From CBDCFV01 sp965216425 (GTDB taxonomy: Bacteria > Chloroflexota > Dehalococcoidia > Lucifugimonadales > UBA3495): 64,000 nt of DNA. The stretch is taken from contig CBDCFV010000007.1 in assembly GCA_965216425.1 (NCBI GenBank), positions 1,426,001 to 1,490,000 on the forward strand, in the 5' to 3' direction. The notes below the pieces were generated by a model, which was given only the letters and a program-made list of their open reading frames with translations, ran no database searches and was not told where the DNA came from. Position 1 is the first letter of the stretch. Each line of letters opens with the position of its first letter. The position numbers and the translations under genes are program-made. Below are positions 42,729-51,067 of the stretch, piece after piece.

Positions 42729-43907
42729 ATGGAATTTTCCCAACGACTGGGCAAACTTGCTCCTTATCCTTTTGTGGAGATTTCCCGGATTATCGCCGCC
42801 AAACGTGCCGCTGGGGCCGACGTGGTTACCTTCGGAATTGGCGACCCCGACATCCCTACGCCGCAACCCATCATCGACCGCCTCTTGAGTGCGTCCCAAT
42901 ACCCGCCTAACCATCGTTATCCCGAGACTGACGGCCTCCCCGAGATGCGCCGGGCCATCGCAGAGTGGTACAAAAAGCGATTTAACGTAACGTTGGACCC
43001 TGACAAAGAAGTTCTGCCCCTGATTGGCGCCAAGGAGGGCATCGGACACGCAGCCTTCTGCTTCCTTGATCCAGGAGACATCGCTCTGGTGCCCGATCCG
43101 GCTTACCCGGTCTACGGCGTAGGGACGATGTTCGCCGGGGCCGAGAGCCACGTGATGCCACTTTACGAGAGCAACGGTTGGCTGCCGGAGCTTGACGCTA
43201 TTCCGTCCGATGTGGCCCGCGCCGCCAAGGTGATGTGGTTGAACTACCCCAACAACCCCACCAGCGCCGTTGCCACCGAAGAGGACTTCGCCTCGGCCAT
43301 CGCGTTCTGCAAAGAGAACGACATCGCACTGCTTCACGACGCCGCCTACAGCGAGGTGGGGTACGAGGGGTATCAAGCATCCAGCTTACTGCAGGTGGAT
43401 GGGTCGAAAGACATCGGAATTGAGTTCCACTCGCTGTCCAAGACCTACAACATGACGGGTTGGCGTATCGGCATGGCGGTCGGCAACGCCGACATGATAC
43501 ACGCGCTGTTCCAGGTAAAGGCCAACCTGGACTCCGGCGTTCCCCAAGCGGTGCAGGAGATGGCCATGGAGGCCCTGACCGGTCCGCAGGACTGCGTGAA
43601 CGAAAACGTGGAGATATACCAACGCCGCCGCGACCGGGTGGTGAGTGCGGTCAGGACCCTGGGAATGGAAGTTGCGGTGCCAAGGGCCAGCCTGTACATT
43701 TGGGCCAAGGTGCCCGAGGGCTTCACATCGGCGGAACTGGCCCAGAGATTGCTGGAAGACTTGGACGTAGTCGTAACCCCCGGTTCCAGCTACGGGCGTT
43801 ACGGTGAAGGTTACATCCGGTTGTCTTTGACCACCCCTGACGAGCAGGTGGAAAAGGGCTGCCAGCGCATTGAATCCTGGAGCCTCCCGGCTCCGCGTGG
43901 AGGCTGA
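42729..43907 (+). CDS. dapL: LL-diaminopimelate aminotransferase
   Basis: The 392-residue fold-type I PLP aminotransferase converts tetrahydrodipicolinate directly to LL-DAP, bypassing the acylated intermediates. It has VTFGIGDPDIPTPQPIIDRL near 36-55, LPLIGAKEGIGH near 96-107, NYPNNPTSAVA near 171-181 and SLSKTYNMTGWRIGMAVGN near 237-255 with the PLP Lys. DapL is characteristic of plants, Chlamydiae, Chloroflexota and some other phyla. Adjacent dapF supports the assignment over a general aspartate aminotransferase. The end of the gene includes the GGAGG that appears to serve hflX. Confidence 0.9.
   Translation: MEFSQRLGKLAPYPFVEISRIIAAKRAAGADVVTFGIGDPDIPTPQPIIDRLLSASQYPPNHRYPETDGLPEMRRAIAEWYKKRFNVTLDPDKEVLPLIGAKEGIGHAAFCFLDPGDIALVPDPAYPVYGVGTMFAGAESHVMPLYESNGWLPELDAIPSDVARAAKVMWLNYPNNPTSAVATEEDFASAIAFCKENDIALLHDAAYSEVGYEGYQASSLLQVDGSKDIGIEFHSLSKTYNMTGWRIGMAVGNADMIHALFQVKANLDSGVPQAVQEMAMEALTGPQDCVNENVEIYQRRRDRVVSAVRTLGMEVAVPRASLYIWAKVPEGFTSAELAQRLLEDLDVVVTPGSSYGRYGEGYIRLSLTTPDEQVEKGCQRIESWSLPAPRGG
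43899..43903 (+). promoter_or_regulatory. Ribosome-binding site before a probable ATA start of hflX
   Basis: GGAGG at 43899-43903 lies in the last codons of dapL. Nine bases later an ATA (43913-43915) begins a frame reading SKRLIAVEPEAERAVLVAVEL, which looks like the natural N-terminus of HflX proteins. No ATG, GTG or TTG is in frame before 43961. Confidence 0.5.
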
Positions 43908-43960
43908 TTTACATAAGTAAGCGTTTAATAGCAGTCGAGCCAGAGGCGGAACGTGCGGTC

Positions 43961-45088
43961 TTGGTGGCGGTCGAGCTGAAAGGCCGGGACCACCTGTGGG
44001 CGATGGAAGATAGCCTGCCGGAGTTGGAATACTTGGCCAATACCGCCGGAGCCAACGTTGTCGCGTCGGTCATCCAGCGTTCCGATCGCCTCACGCCTAC
44101 TTACGTGGGCAAGGGTAAGTTGGAAGAGCTTCAGGACGTTGCCAGCCTGAACCAGGCCGACGTCGTCATTTTCGACGACGAACTGACCCCCACCCAGCAA
44201 CGGAACCTGGAAAACGCCCTGCAACGGAAGGTGATTGATCGCACAGCCTTGATTCTCGACGTCTTCGGCCGTAACGCATCAACTTACGAAGGCAAGCTTC
44301 AGGTGGAGTTGGCCCAGCATGAGTACCTGCTCCCACGGCTGGCCGGGCAGTGGTCCCACTTGGAGCGGTTGGGCGGTGGCATTGGCACCAGGGGTCCTGG
44401 CGAGACCCAGATCGAGACCGACCGGCGGCTGGTGCGGCGGCGCATCCAGAAGATAAAGTCTGACTTGGACGGTGTCCGTCAACGACGTTCCCTGCACATG
44501 GGCCGCCGCAAGAAATCAACCATTCCCATGGCCACTCTGGTCGGGTACACCAATGCGGGCAAAAGCACGCTGTTTAACGCCCTAAGCAACGCCGGGGTTA
44601 CCGCCGAGGACAAGCTTTTCTCTACTCTTGACCCGGTAACGCGGCGTATCCGGTTGCCCTCCGGCTCCCAACTCCTGCTCAGCGACACCGTGGGATTCAT
44701 CCAGAAGCTTTCCCCCAAGGTGGTGGCAGCCTTCCGGGCTACACTGGAAGAGTTGCAGCAGTCGGATATCCTGCTCCACGTCATCGACGTGTCCCATCCA
44801 AAGGCCCCTGAACAGACCGTGGTGGTTGAAGATACCTTGACCGAACTGGGGTTAGGGGAAAGGCCGCGGCTGTTGGTGATGAACAAGATGGACCTTCTCA
44901 CCGGCAGCCTCGGTGATGCCGAGCCGGGGACTCAACCGTTGGAGGCGTCGCGTTACGGGGCTTGGCCCAGCGTTCTGGTTTCGGCGGCCAAGGGTTGGAA
45001 TCTGGATGCCCTGTTGCAGGAAATCGAGAAGCGGATAATGGCCATCGAGGGACCGATGATGGTGCCGGTGGACAAGCCGGGCCGGTGA
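43961..45088 (+). CDS. hflX: Ribosome-associated GTPase HflX
   Basis: The protein is 375 residues from the first standard start (TTG at 43961). It has the N-terminal HflX domain (TYVGKGKLEEL near 47), the glycine-rich GGGIGTRGPGETQIETDRRL near 137-156, P-loop GYTNAGKST near 191-199, DTVGFI near 240-245 and NKMD near 307-310. HflX splits stalled or heat-damaged ribosomes. Sequence in frame upstream of 43961 continues to look like HflX (SKRLIAVEPEAERAVL), so translation probably begins at the ATA at 43913, adding 16 residues; the true start is therefore non-standard or altered. It is the last gene of the housekeeping block. Confidence 0.9.
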   Translation: MVAVELKGRDHLWAMEDSLPELEYLANTAGANVVASVIQRSDRLTPTYVGKGKLEELQDVASLNQADVVIFDDELTPTQQRNLENALQRKVIDRTALILDVFGRNASTYEGKLQVELAQHEYLLPRLAGQWSHLERLGGGIGTRGPGETQIETDRRLVRRRIQKIKSDLDGVRQRRSLHMGRRKKSTIPMATLVGYTNAGKSTLFNALSNAGVTAEDKLFSTLDPVTRRIRLPSGSQLLLSDTVGFIQKLSPKVVAAFRATLEELQQSDILLHVIDVSHPKAPEQTVVVEDTLTELGLGERPRLLVMNKMDLLTGSLGDAEPGTQPLEASRYGAWPSVLVSAAKGWNLDALLQEIEKRIMAIEGPMMVPVDKPGR

Positions 45089-45280
45089 CGATTTCTCCTC
45101 GCCGATCTTGTCCCCCCTTGATAGCCCCTGGGCATCGCTATTTGGGCCCAAAACGAAAATACACATTGGTTCGCACAAGATACGTTATGTTGCGCAGAGG
45201 CATCTTTTAATCCTTAGTTTACATAACATTCCTTGTAATCCATTGCCCTCGCCCCAGCGTCCGGGCGGCGCCTCATGTAA

Positions 45281-45358
45281 TTGTCTGAATCAGGATTATC
45301 AAGATTGAAGGATCAACAGGATGAATTGGATATATCCTGTAAATCCTGATTCAGACAA
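45281..45358. repeat. 78-bp element with perfect 17-bp terminal inverted repeats
   Basis: TTGTCTGAATCAGGATT at 45281-45297 is the exact reverse complement of 45342-45358. A second, nested pair (ACAGGAT at 45316-45322 and ATCCTGT at 45334-45340) sits inside. It lies in the 364-base gap between hflX and tRNA-Val, in which no gene is seen. The form is that of a very small non-autonomous element or a strong RNA hairpin. Similar GGATTxACAGG sequences are widely scattered in bacterial genomes. Confidence 0.8.
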
Positions 45359-45452
45359 CAACGTCCCAACAAGTTTTAATCACACCTCCGTACTCCGGCA
45401 GGGTTGCGTTGGGTATGCGGTTCTCCCTATAATTGAAGTGCCTGGAACCAAG

Positions 45453-45528
45453 GGGCGGTTAGCTCAGTGGTTAGAGCGCCTCGTTCACACCGAGGAGGCC
45501 GGAGGTTCAAATCCTCCATCGCCCACCA
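45453..45528 (+). tRNA. tRNA-Val (CAC)
   Basis: Cloverleaf with acceptor GGGCGGT/ATCGCCC, anticodon stem CCTCG/CGAGG around TTCACAC (anticodon CAC), T arm GGAGG-TTCAAAT-CCTCC. CCA is encoded at 45526-45528. First of a three-tRNA cluster. Confidence 0.95.
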
Positions 45529-45546
45529 CTTGGCAGGAAGTGGCAC

Positions 45547-45632
45547 GCCGAGGTGGCGGAACGGCAGACGCGCTGCGTTCAGGGCGCAGTGTCCTTACGG
45601 ATGTGTGGGTTCAAATCCCTCCCTCGGCACCA
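45547..45632 (+). tRNA. tRNA-Leu (CAG)
   Basis: Long-variable-arm tRNA with acceptor GCCGAGG/CCTCGGC, anticodon stem CTGCG/CGCAG around TTCAGGG (anticodon CAG). CCA is encoded at 45630-45632. It lies 18 bases after tRNA-Val. Confidence 0.93.
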
Positions 45633-45711
45633 AATCGAGTCATTACCCGCCTGTAGGCAAAAATCGCCGGGCCCCAGTGTCCTTGGGTCAGGTGATCGAC
45701 AGGCAAGATGC

Positions 45712-45787
45712 GCGCTTGTAGCTCAGTGGATAGAGCGCTGCCCTGCGGAGGCAGAGGTCGTGGGTTCAAATCCCGCCAAGCGCACCA
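45712..45787 (+). tRNA. tRNA-Arg (GCG)
   Basis: Acceptor GCGCTTG/CAAGCGC, anticodon stem CTGCC/GGCAG around CTGCGGA (anticodon GCG), T loop TTCAAAT. CCA is encoded at 45785-45787. It lies 79 bases after tRNA-Leu. Confidence 0.93.
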
Positions 45788-45863
45788 TAAACTCCATTGG
45801 TATTCTCCTCATACTCACGCCGGGTGCCGTCGTTTCTCCGGATGCCGCGATCCCGCCCCTGAG

Positions 45864-45924
45864 TAAATGTCTCAAAACGTGGCATACTACCCAACCCGTC
45901 ATTCCCGCGAAGGCGGGAATCCAT
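45864..45924 (+). repeat. ATTCCC-N8-GGGAAT palindrome element, partial copy
   Basis: The palindrome ATTCCCGC-GAAG-GCGGGAAT occupies 45901-45920, preceded by TCTCAAAACGTGGCATAC and CCAACCCGTC, which match the left half of the elements at 57.2 and 61.5 kb. The right half of those elements is absent here. The rest of the gap 45788-46233 holds no gene. Confidence 0.8.
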
Positions 45925-46013
45925 GTCGCATCGTTTTATTGCCTGCCGCCGTTCCATTCTTCGGGATGGTCCTCCACAAGCGGTCAACCGGCGTCCTGAA
46001 AATCCGCCTGCCC

Positions 46014-46033
46014 CTGTAAGCCGATTTAAGGCC
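46014..46033. repeat. 20-bp intergenic repeat, copy 2
   Basis: Exact second occurrence of CTGTAAGCCGATTTAAGGCC (first at 29117), here 201 bases upstream of the export operon. Confidence 0.7.
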
Positions 46034-46233
46034 TCTAAAATAGTAGAAGCGGTATGCCCCCAGACGGGAGCTTCATCATTTCTCCATAATCTTCGGATAG
46101 AGTGATGGAATGTCCCGCCAAGCGCTGGCCGTCCCTTGAAAAACTTGGCCAACGCAGCCCACTATTTTGCGTTCAAGCCAGCCTCGTTTATGTAAACTAT
46201 AATCAAATACCGGGCCGGAAGAGATGACATTAC

Positions 46234-49044
46234 ATGATGGCAATTTGGAGAGCGCTCAAAACCTTGTCGCCGCTGAAAATGGTCGTATTGGCAGTAGTCG
46301 TGTTCGCCGCCGCGGCGGCCACCTATGGCGGATATATCCGGGCCAACAGCGAGACCCCGGTTGCGTTGGAAGAGAACCAGCAGTTGATACCGGTGCGGCT
46401 GGGAGACTTGGTAAACGAGGTTACTACCAGTGGGACCATCGCCTTTCCCAACCGGCAGATGCTCATATTCGGTTCCCCTGGCATCGTGGCCGAGCTTTTG
46501 GTTGAAGAGGGCGAGGCAGTATCCCAAGGCCAAGCATTGGCTAAACTCGACGCAACGGCCGTAGCATCCTTGGTGCGGGCGCTGGCCCAAGCAAAAGTGG
46601 ACCACTCCAACGCTGTGGAAAACTTGGAGGAATTGCAGAAGACCGTCCCGCTTGCCGCCGCCCAAGCGCGGGAAGCCGTAGCCGACGCCGAGTTTCAATT
46701 GCAACAGGCGGTTGAAGCGCTTGCGGATGCCCATCAACCTTACACCCCTCAAGATATCGAGACCCAGCGTAAGCTCGTGGCCGACACTGATTTCGCACTG
46801 CTGAACTCCGAGCAGGACCAGGACGCCATCGCACGGCGGCACGCCGTCCTCTTGGGCCAAGCCCGCAAAGACTACGCTGAAGCCCAATCTGCTTTACAGG
46901 AAGCCCGGCAGGCCTTGATCGACTTTGCACCGTCCTACTTCCTCAGTTTGGACGAAGCGCGGCAAGCTGTGGCCGACGCGGAGTTGGCCTTGGATGTTGC
47001 CGCCAGCGCCGTAGCCGATTTCAGCCCGGGTTATGTAAAGCAACTGCTCCAAGCACGCCAATCTGAAGCCGACGCCGAGTTGGCTTTGCAGGAAGCCCGG
47101 GACTCGCTGAGTATTTCCGCGTCCGACCGCGCCCAACAACTCGCCCAAGCCCGGGACAACAAGGCCGATTTGGAAGTGATTCTTCAAGAGGCCAAGGACG
47201 CGCTTGAGGACTTTTCCCCAGGCCATGACAATGACTTGGCTGCGGCCCGGCAAGAGAAGGCCGACGCGGAAATTGCCTTGGAAGATGCCCAGCAAACCTT
47301 GGAACGGTTTGATAACTCCAGGGGGAGCCGGCTCAGCAGGCTTCTTAAAGACAAGGAAGACTTGGATGCGCAATTAGCCGAGTTGCAGGACCGTCTCGAT
47401 ACGTTATTGCTTTCCCAGCAAGGGGGAATGTTTGGCTTGGACACGGCTATCGACTCGGTTAAATTTGCTATCGCGGCTACTGGAGAGAGCTTGCAGGTCT
47501 TGCAAGAGTCTTTGGCTGCCCGGGACCAATTGGTGGCTGCGGAGGCGTTGGGGCAAAGCCGTCTCGAGAAGGCGAAGACCGACTTGGCCCGATTGGAAGG
47601 AGAGCAGGACTCGTTAACACGAATGCAATTGGATGCCTCATTAGCCTTGGTCCAGTCCGATCTGCGGAAAGCCTCCGAAGAGTTGACGGAGTTAGAAAAG
47701 GGCGGTGGTGTGCTTCAACGTCAACAACTGGAAGCGGCGGTCGAGTTGGCCCAGGAGTCTTATGCCACGGCCAAGGCCGATGTCCAGGAATTGGGGTCTG
47801 GCCCCAATGCCTTGGAACTCAACCAGTTGGAGGCAGCCGCGGAGTTGGCCCACGGGAAACTCCTGGAAGCTAAGCTGGTCTTGGCCGGCTTGGAGAGTCC
47901 AGCGGATCATGAGTTGGTCCAACGGTGGGCAGAGAAGGTCAAGCAGGTTGAAACGGGCCCTGCCGGTAAGGATGATCAGGCTGCGGTGGAGGCGGCGAAA
48001 CAGGTCCTCGCTGCGATTATGTCAGGCGCAGACGGCAAGCAATTGCAGCTGATCGAGTCTGACATCGCGCTGGCCCAGGTCACTCTAATAGACACTCAGC
48101 AAGAGTTGGCCAACTTGGAGATGGGGCCGGACCCCCGCCAGATTCGGGCCAAAGATGCGGAGATAGTCCGGTCGAGAGCGGCTTTGGCCCAAGCCAATGA
48201 AGACCTTGAAGAAATGCTTGCCGGTCCCGATGCCTTGGAGCTGGCATTGCTGGATGCGCAGGCCGTTTCAGCCCAAGCCGCTCTGGCCCAAGCGGAAGAG
48301 GACCTTCAAGAGTTGCTCGCTGGCCCGGACCCTGTGGAAGTGGACCTGGCCAAGGCTGACGTTACCTCCGCGGCTCAGGAAATGAGGGAAGCGGCTAAAA
48401 CCCTGACGGACGCCGTACTGAGAGCGCCCACGGATGGGCTTGTGTCCTTGGTTAACATTGAAGAGGGCGACGAAGTCCAAGCCAGGGCGGCTATTCTCGA
48501 GGTCGTAGACCCATCGGTAGTGGAAGTGGACGGTATCGTTGACGAAATAGACGTGCTGTCCATCCGGCAGGGTGCGGGAGTAGAAGTCACATTGGACGCT
48601 CTACCGGGCGAGGTCATACCGGGAACGGTGGCAAGCGTCTCGCCCGGTGCAACCAACCAACAGGGCGTAGTAACCTATGCCATAGGCATCCGGATGGAGG
48701 TGCCGCCAAGGCTGCAAGTACGGGAGGGGCTGACCGCTGTTGCATCGATAGTGCTGCGACAGGAGCGCAACGTACTGCTCCTCCCGCAACAGGCGTTGGT
48801 GGGCACGTTTGACAGTCCCATGGTCAGGGTTCTTGCTGCGAACGGCGTGGTGGAAAACAGGCCCGTAACGCTGGGTGACTCCGACGATTTCTGGGTGTCC
48901 GTAAATCATGGGCTTCAAGAGGGTGACCAAGTAGTGATGGAGTCGACGGAAGTTGGCACCAGTCGGTTCAGTTTCGGTCAATTCCGGCGAGTGACAGGAG
49001 GAGGGGGCGGTGGACGGTCCGGTGGGGCCCGGGGCGGCAGATAG
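46234..49044 (+). CDS. Very long HlyD/RND-type periplasmic adaptor with 32-residue repeats
   Basis: The 936-residue membrane-fusion protein has an N-terminal transmembrane anchor at about 16-34, a first lipoyl half near 70-105 (PGIVAELLVEEGEAVSQGQALAKLD), an enormous coiled-coil hairpin from about 110 to 745, the second lipoyl half near 745-775 (LRAPTDGLVSLVNIEEGDEV), a beta-barrel domain, and a Gly-rich tail (GGGGGRSGGARGGR). Residues 199-358 are five tandem 32-residue units sharing ARQ-x4-ADAELALQEAR. Typical relatives are 350-500 residues, so this is about twice the size. It starts the operon with an ABC ATPase and MacB-like permease, forming an export or lipoprotein-related pump. Coiled-coil extent was judged by eye. 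Confidence 0.85.
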   Translation: MMAIWRALKTLSPLKMVVLAVVVFAAAAATYGGYIRANSETPVALEENQQLIPVRLGDLVNEVTTSGTIAFPNRQMLIFGSPGIVAELLVEEGEAVSQGQALAKLDATAVASLVRALAQAKVDHSNAVENLEELQKTVPLAAAQAREAVADAEFQLQQAVEALADAHQPYTPQDIETQRKLVADTDFALLNSEQDQDAIARRHAVLLGQARKDYAEAQSALQEARQALIDFAPSYFLSLDEARQAVADAELALDVAASAVADFSPGYVKQLLQARQSEADAELALQEARDSLSISASDRAQQLAQARDNKADLEVILQEAKDALEDFSPGHDNDLAAARQEKADAEIALEDAQQTLERFDNSRGSRLSRLLKDKEDLDAQLAELQDRLDTLLLSQQGGMFGLDTAIDSVKFAIAATGESLQVLQESLAARDQLVAAEALGQSRLEKAKTDLARLEGEQDSLTRMQLDASLALVQSDLRKASEELTELEKGGGVLQRQQLEAAVELAQESYATAKADVQELGSGPNALELNQLEAAAELAHGKLLEAKLVLAGLESPADHELVQRWAEKVKQVETGPAGKDDQAAVEAAKQVLAAIMSGADGKQLQLIESDIALAQVTLIDTQQELANLEMGPDPRQIRAKDAEIVRSRAALAQANEDLEEMLAGPDALELALLDAQAVSAQAALAQAEEDLQELLAGPDPVEVDLAKADVTSAAQEMREAAKTLTDAVLRAPTDGLVSLVNIEEGDEVQARAAILEVVDPSVVEVDGIVDEIDVLSIRQGAGVEVTLDALPGEVIPGTVASVSPGATNQQGVVTYAIGIRMEVPPRLQVREGLTAVASIVLRQERNVLLLPQQALVGTFDSPMVRVLAANGVVENRPVTLGDSDDFWVSVNHGLQEGDQVVMESTEVGTSRFSFGQFRRVTGGGGGGRSGGARGGR

Positions 49045-49068
49045 GGCCGTCAGGAGCGATTGGTTGCT

Positions 49069-49797
49069 ATGGTTGACATGATCGAGTTACACGACGTCAC
49101 CAAGATATATCGCATGGGCAGCGTCGAAGTGCCGGCGCTGCGGGGAGTGTCCCTGTCCATCCAAAAGGGTGAGATGGCAGCCATAATCGGCCCCTCTGGG
49201 TCGGGCAAGTCCACCCTGATGAACATCATCGGCTGCTTGGACGTGCCCACGTCCGGGTCCTACGTGCTGGAAGGCGAGGACGTGGGAAGCTTGGGAGACA
49301 GCAGGCTGGCCGGCATCCGTAACGAAAAAATCGGCTTCATCTTTCAGACCTACAACCTGCTTCCCCGGATGACGGCTAGAGCCAACGTGGAATTGCCGTT
49401 GCTTTACGGCAATGGCCGCGACCGGAGGCGCAGAGCCGAGGAAGCCCTGTCGAGAGTAGGTTTGGGCGACAGGACCAATCACCGCCCTCCGGAGCTTTCC
49501 GGGGGCCAGCAACAGCGGGTCGGCATCGCCAGGGCATTGGTCAAGAATCCTTCCCTGTTGCTGGCCGACGAGCCGACCGGGAATCTCGACACCAGGTCCA
49601 GCGAAGAAATTATTTCCCTCTTGCAGAGGTTGAACCGGGAAGAGGGGTTGACTGTTGTGGTGGTGACCCACGAGCCGGAAATCGCCGCCGCCACCCGGAG
49701 GGTGATTTCCACTAGGGACGGCGTTGTCGTCAGCGACGAACGAGCGGGCGAGTCCCGGCAAGGGCTGAGCTTGGACTCTCGGGCGGTACGCCCATGA
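49069..49797 (+). CDS. MacB/LolD-type ABC transporter ATPase
   Basis: The 242-residue ATPase has Walker A GPSGSGKST near 39-47, signature LSGGQQQR near 142-149, Walker B LLLADEPTGNLD near 164-175 and a His-loop VVVVTHEPE near 196-204. It is of the MacB/LolD class that powers mechanotransmission rather than substrate pumping through the membrane. AGGAG lies upstream; the ATG at 49069 is preferred over the TTG at 49060, which is too close to it. Its stop overlaps the permease start as ATGA. Confidence 0.92.
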   Translation: MVDMIELHDVTKIYRMGSVEVPALRGVSLSIQKGEMAAIIGPSGSGKSTLMNIIGCLDVPTSGSYVLEGEDVGSLGDSRLAGIRNEKIGFIFQTYNLLPRMTARANVELPLLYGNGRDRRRRAEEALSRVGLGDRTNHRPPELSGGQQQRVGIARALVKNPSLLLADEPTGNLDTRSSEEIISLLQRLNREEGLTVVVVTHEPEIAAATRRVISTRDGVVVSDERAGESRQGLSLDSRAVRP

Positions 49798-51038
49798 ACC
49801 CATCAACGGTCCTCCTCACGGCGGTCTCGTCCTTAGCCACTCATAAGCTTCGTGCCGGGTTGACGCTGCTGGGAGTCGTCATTGGTATCGCTGCCGTCAT
49901 AACCCTGATGGCTATCGGCAGAGGAGTGCAGGCGACTATTACGCAGCGGATTGAGTCACTGGGCACCAATCTCTTGTTCGTGAGGCCGGGGGAGATAAGC
50001 CAACGCGGAGTATCCGGAGGCCAAGGAAGCGCCGCCTCGTTGACCATGGAAGACGCCGCCGCCCTGGCCGACCCGTTGTTTGCTCCGTCGGTGAGCGCGG
50101 TCGCCCCTGAATTGAGCACAACCGGCCAAGTGGTTGCCGGACGTTCCAACACTTCCACCCGCATCTACGGCGTTACCCCTGAATACTTCACCGTTCGCAA
50201 CTTTGAGCTGTCATCCGGCAATTCCATTTCCGGCGGTCATGTCAGGAACGGCTCCCAAGTGGCGGTGCTGGGTTCCGAGGTGGCCCAAACGCTCTTCGGA
50301 CTTCGAGACCCCGTGGGGCAGCACGTCCGCATTAACGGGAGGCAGTTCGACGTGATTGGTGTGTTGGAGAGTAAGGGCGGCAGTCGTTGGTTCTCTCTGG
50401 ATGATCAAGTGCTGGTGCCCATCACCACGGCTTACCACCGGTTGGTGTCTCAACGCACCGCCCAAGGAGGGCTCAGCGTCCAGACCATCAACGTTCAGGT
50501 GCGGGACGTGGATGACATGGATCCGGCGATTCAGGAAGTGGCCACGGTGTTGCGCCTGCGGCACAGGATAACCGGTGATGACGACTTTTCCGTTACCAGC
50601 CAGCAGGAAACCATCGAGGCGTTGGAAGAGACCACCGGCACCTTTGTCGTCTTTCTCGCGGCCATCGCGGGCATATCCCTGCTGGTGGGCGGAATCGGGA
50701 TAATGAACATCATGCTGGTGTCCGTTACCGAGCGGACCCGGGAGATCGGTATCCGCAAGGCTATGGGGGCCAGGCACCGCGACATCATGCTCCAATTCGT
50801 TTCCGAAGCGACTCTGTTGAGCTTGGGCGGAGGCCTGGCGGGTGTGCTTCTCGGCTTCCTGCTCTCCTGGCTGTTGGATGGGCGAAATTTGCTGGGAAGG
50901 CCAACGCAGACAGCCTTCAGCACTGAAACCGCAGTGATGGCCCTGCTGGTGTCGGCAGGCATCGGCCTCTTTTTTGGCATATATCCTGCGATGAGAGCGG
51001 CCCGGTTGCATCCGATTGAAGCCTTGCGGTCCGAATAA
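49794..51038 (+). CDS. MacB/FtsX-type ABC transporter permease
   Basis: The 414-residue permease has an N-terminal transmembrane helix (LRAGLTLLGVVIGIAAVITLMAI near 19-41), a large extracytoplasmic MacB domain (about 45-275), and three C-terminal transmembrane helices with the FtsX-type GIMNIMLVSVTERTREIGIRKAMGA near 303-327. Together with the ATPase and adaptor it should form a MacAB-like efflux or lipoprotein/peptide export system; no outer-membrane factor gene is seen. The ATGA overlap with the ATPase gene indicates tight coupling. Confidence 0.92.
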   Translation: MNPSTVLLTAVSSLATHKLRAGLTLLGVVIGIAAVITLMAIGRGVQATITQRIESLGTNLLFVRPGEISQRGVSGGQGSAASLTMEDAAALADPLFAPSVSAVAPELSTTGQVVAGRSNTSTRIYGVTPEYFTVRNFELSSGNSISGGHVRNGSQVAVLGSEVAQTLFGLRDPVGQHVRINGRQFDVIGVLESKGGSRWFSLDDQVLVPITTAYHRLVSQRTAQGGLSVQTINVQVRDVDDMDPAIQEVATVLRLRHRITGDDDFSVTSQQETIEALEETTGTFVVFLAAIAGISLLVGGIGIMNIMLVSVTERTREIGIRKAMGARHRDIMLQFVSEATLLSLGGGLAGVLLGFLLSWLLDGRNLLGRPTQTAFSTETAVMALLVSAGIGLFFGIYPAMRAARLHPIEALRSE

Positions 51039-51067
51039 TCGGAGTTGAAAAGGGCGAGGAATTTAAT

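Noticed and set aside
44166..44519. Antisense frames within hflX
   Set aside because: They overlap the glycine-rich and P-loop motifs of HflX and have no independent support.
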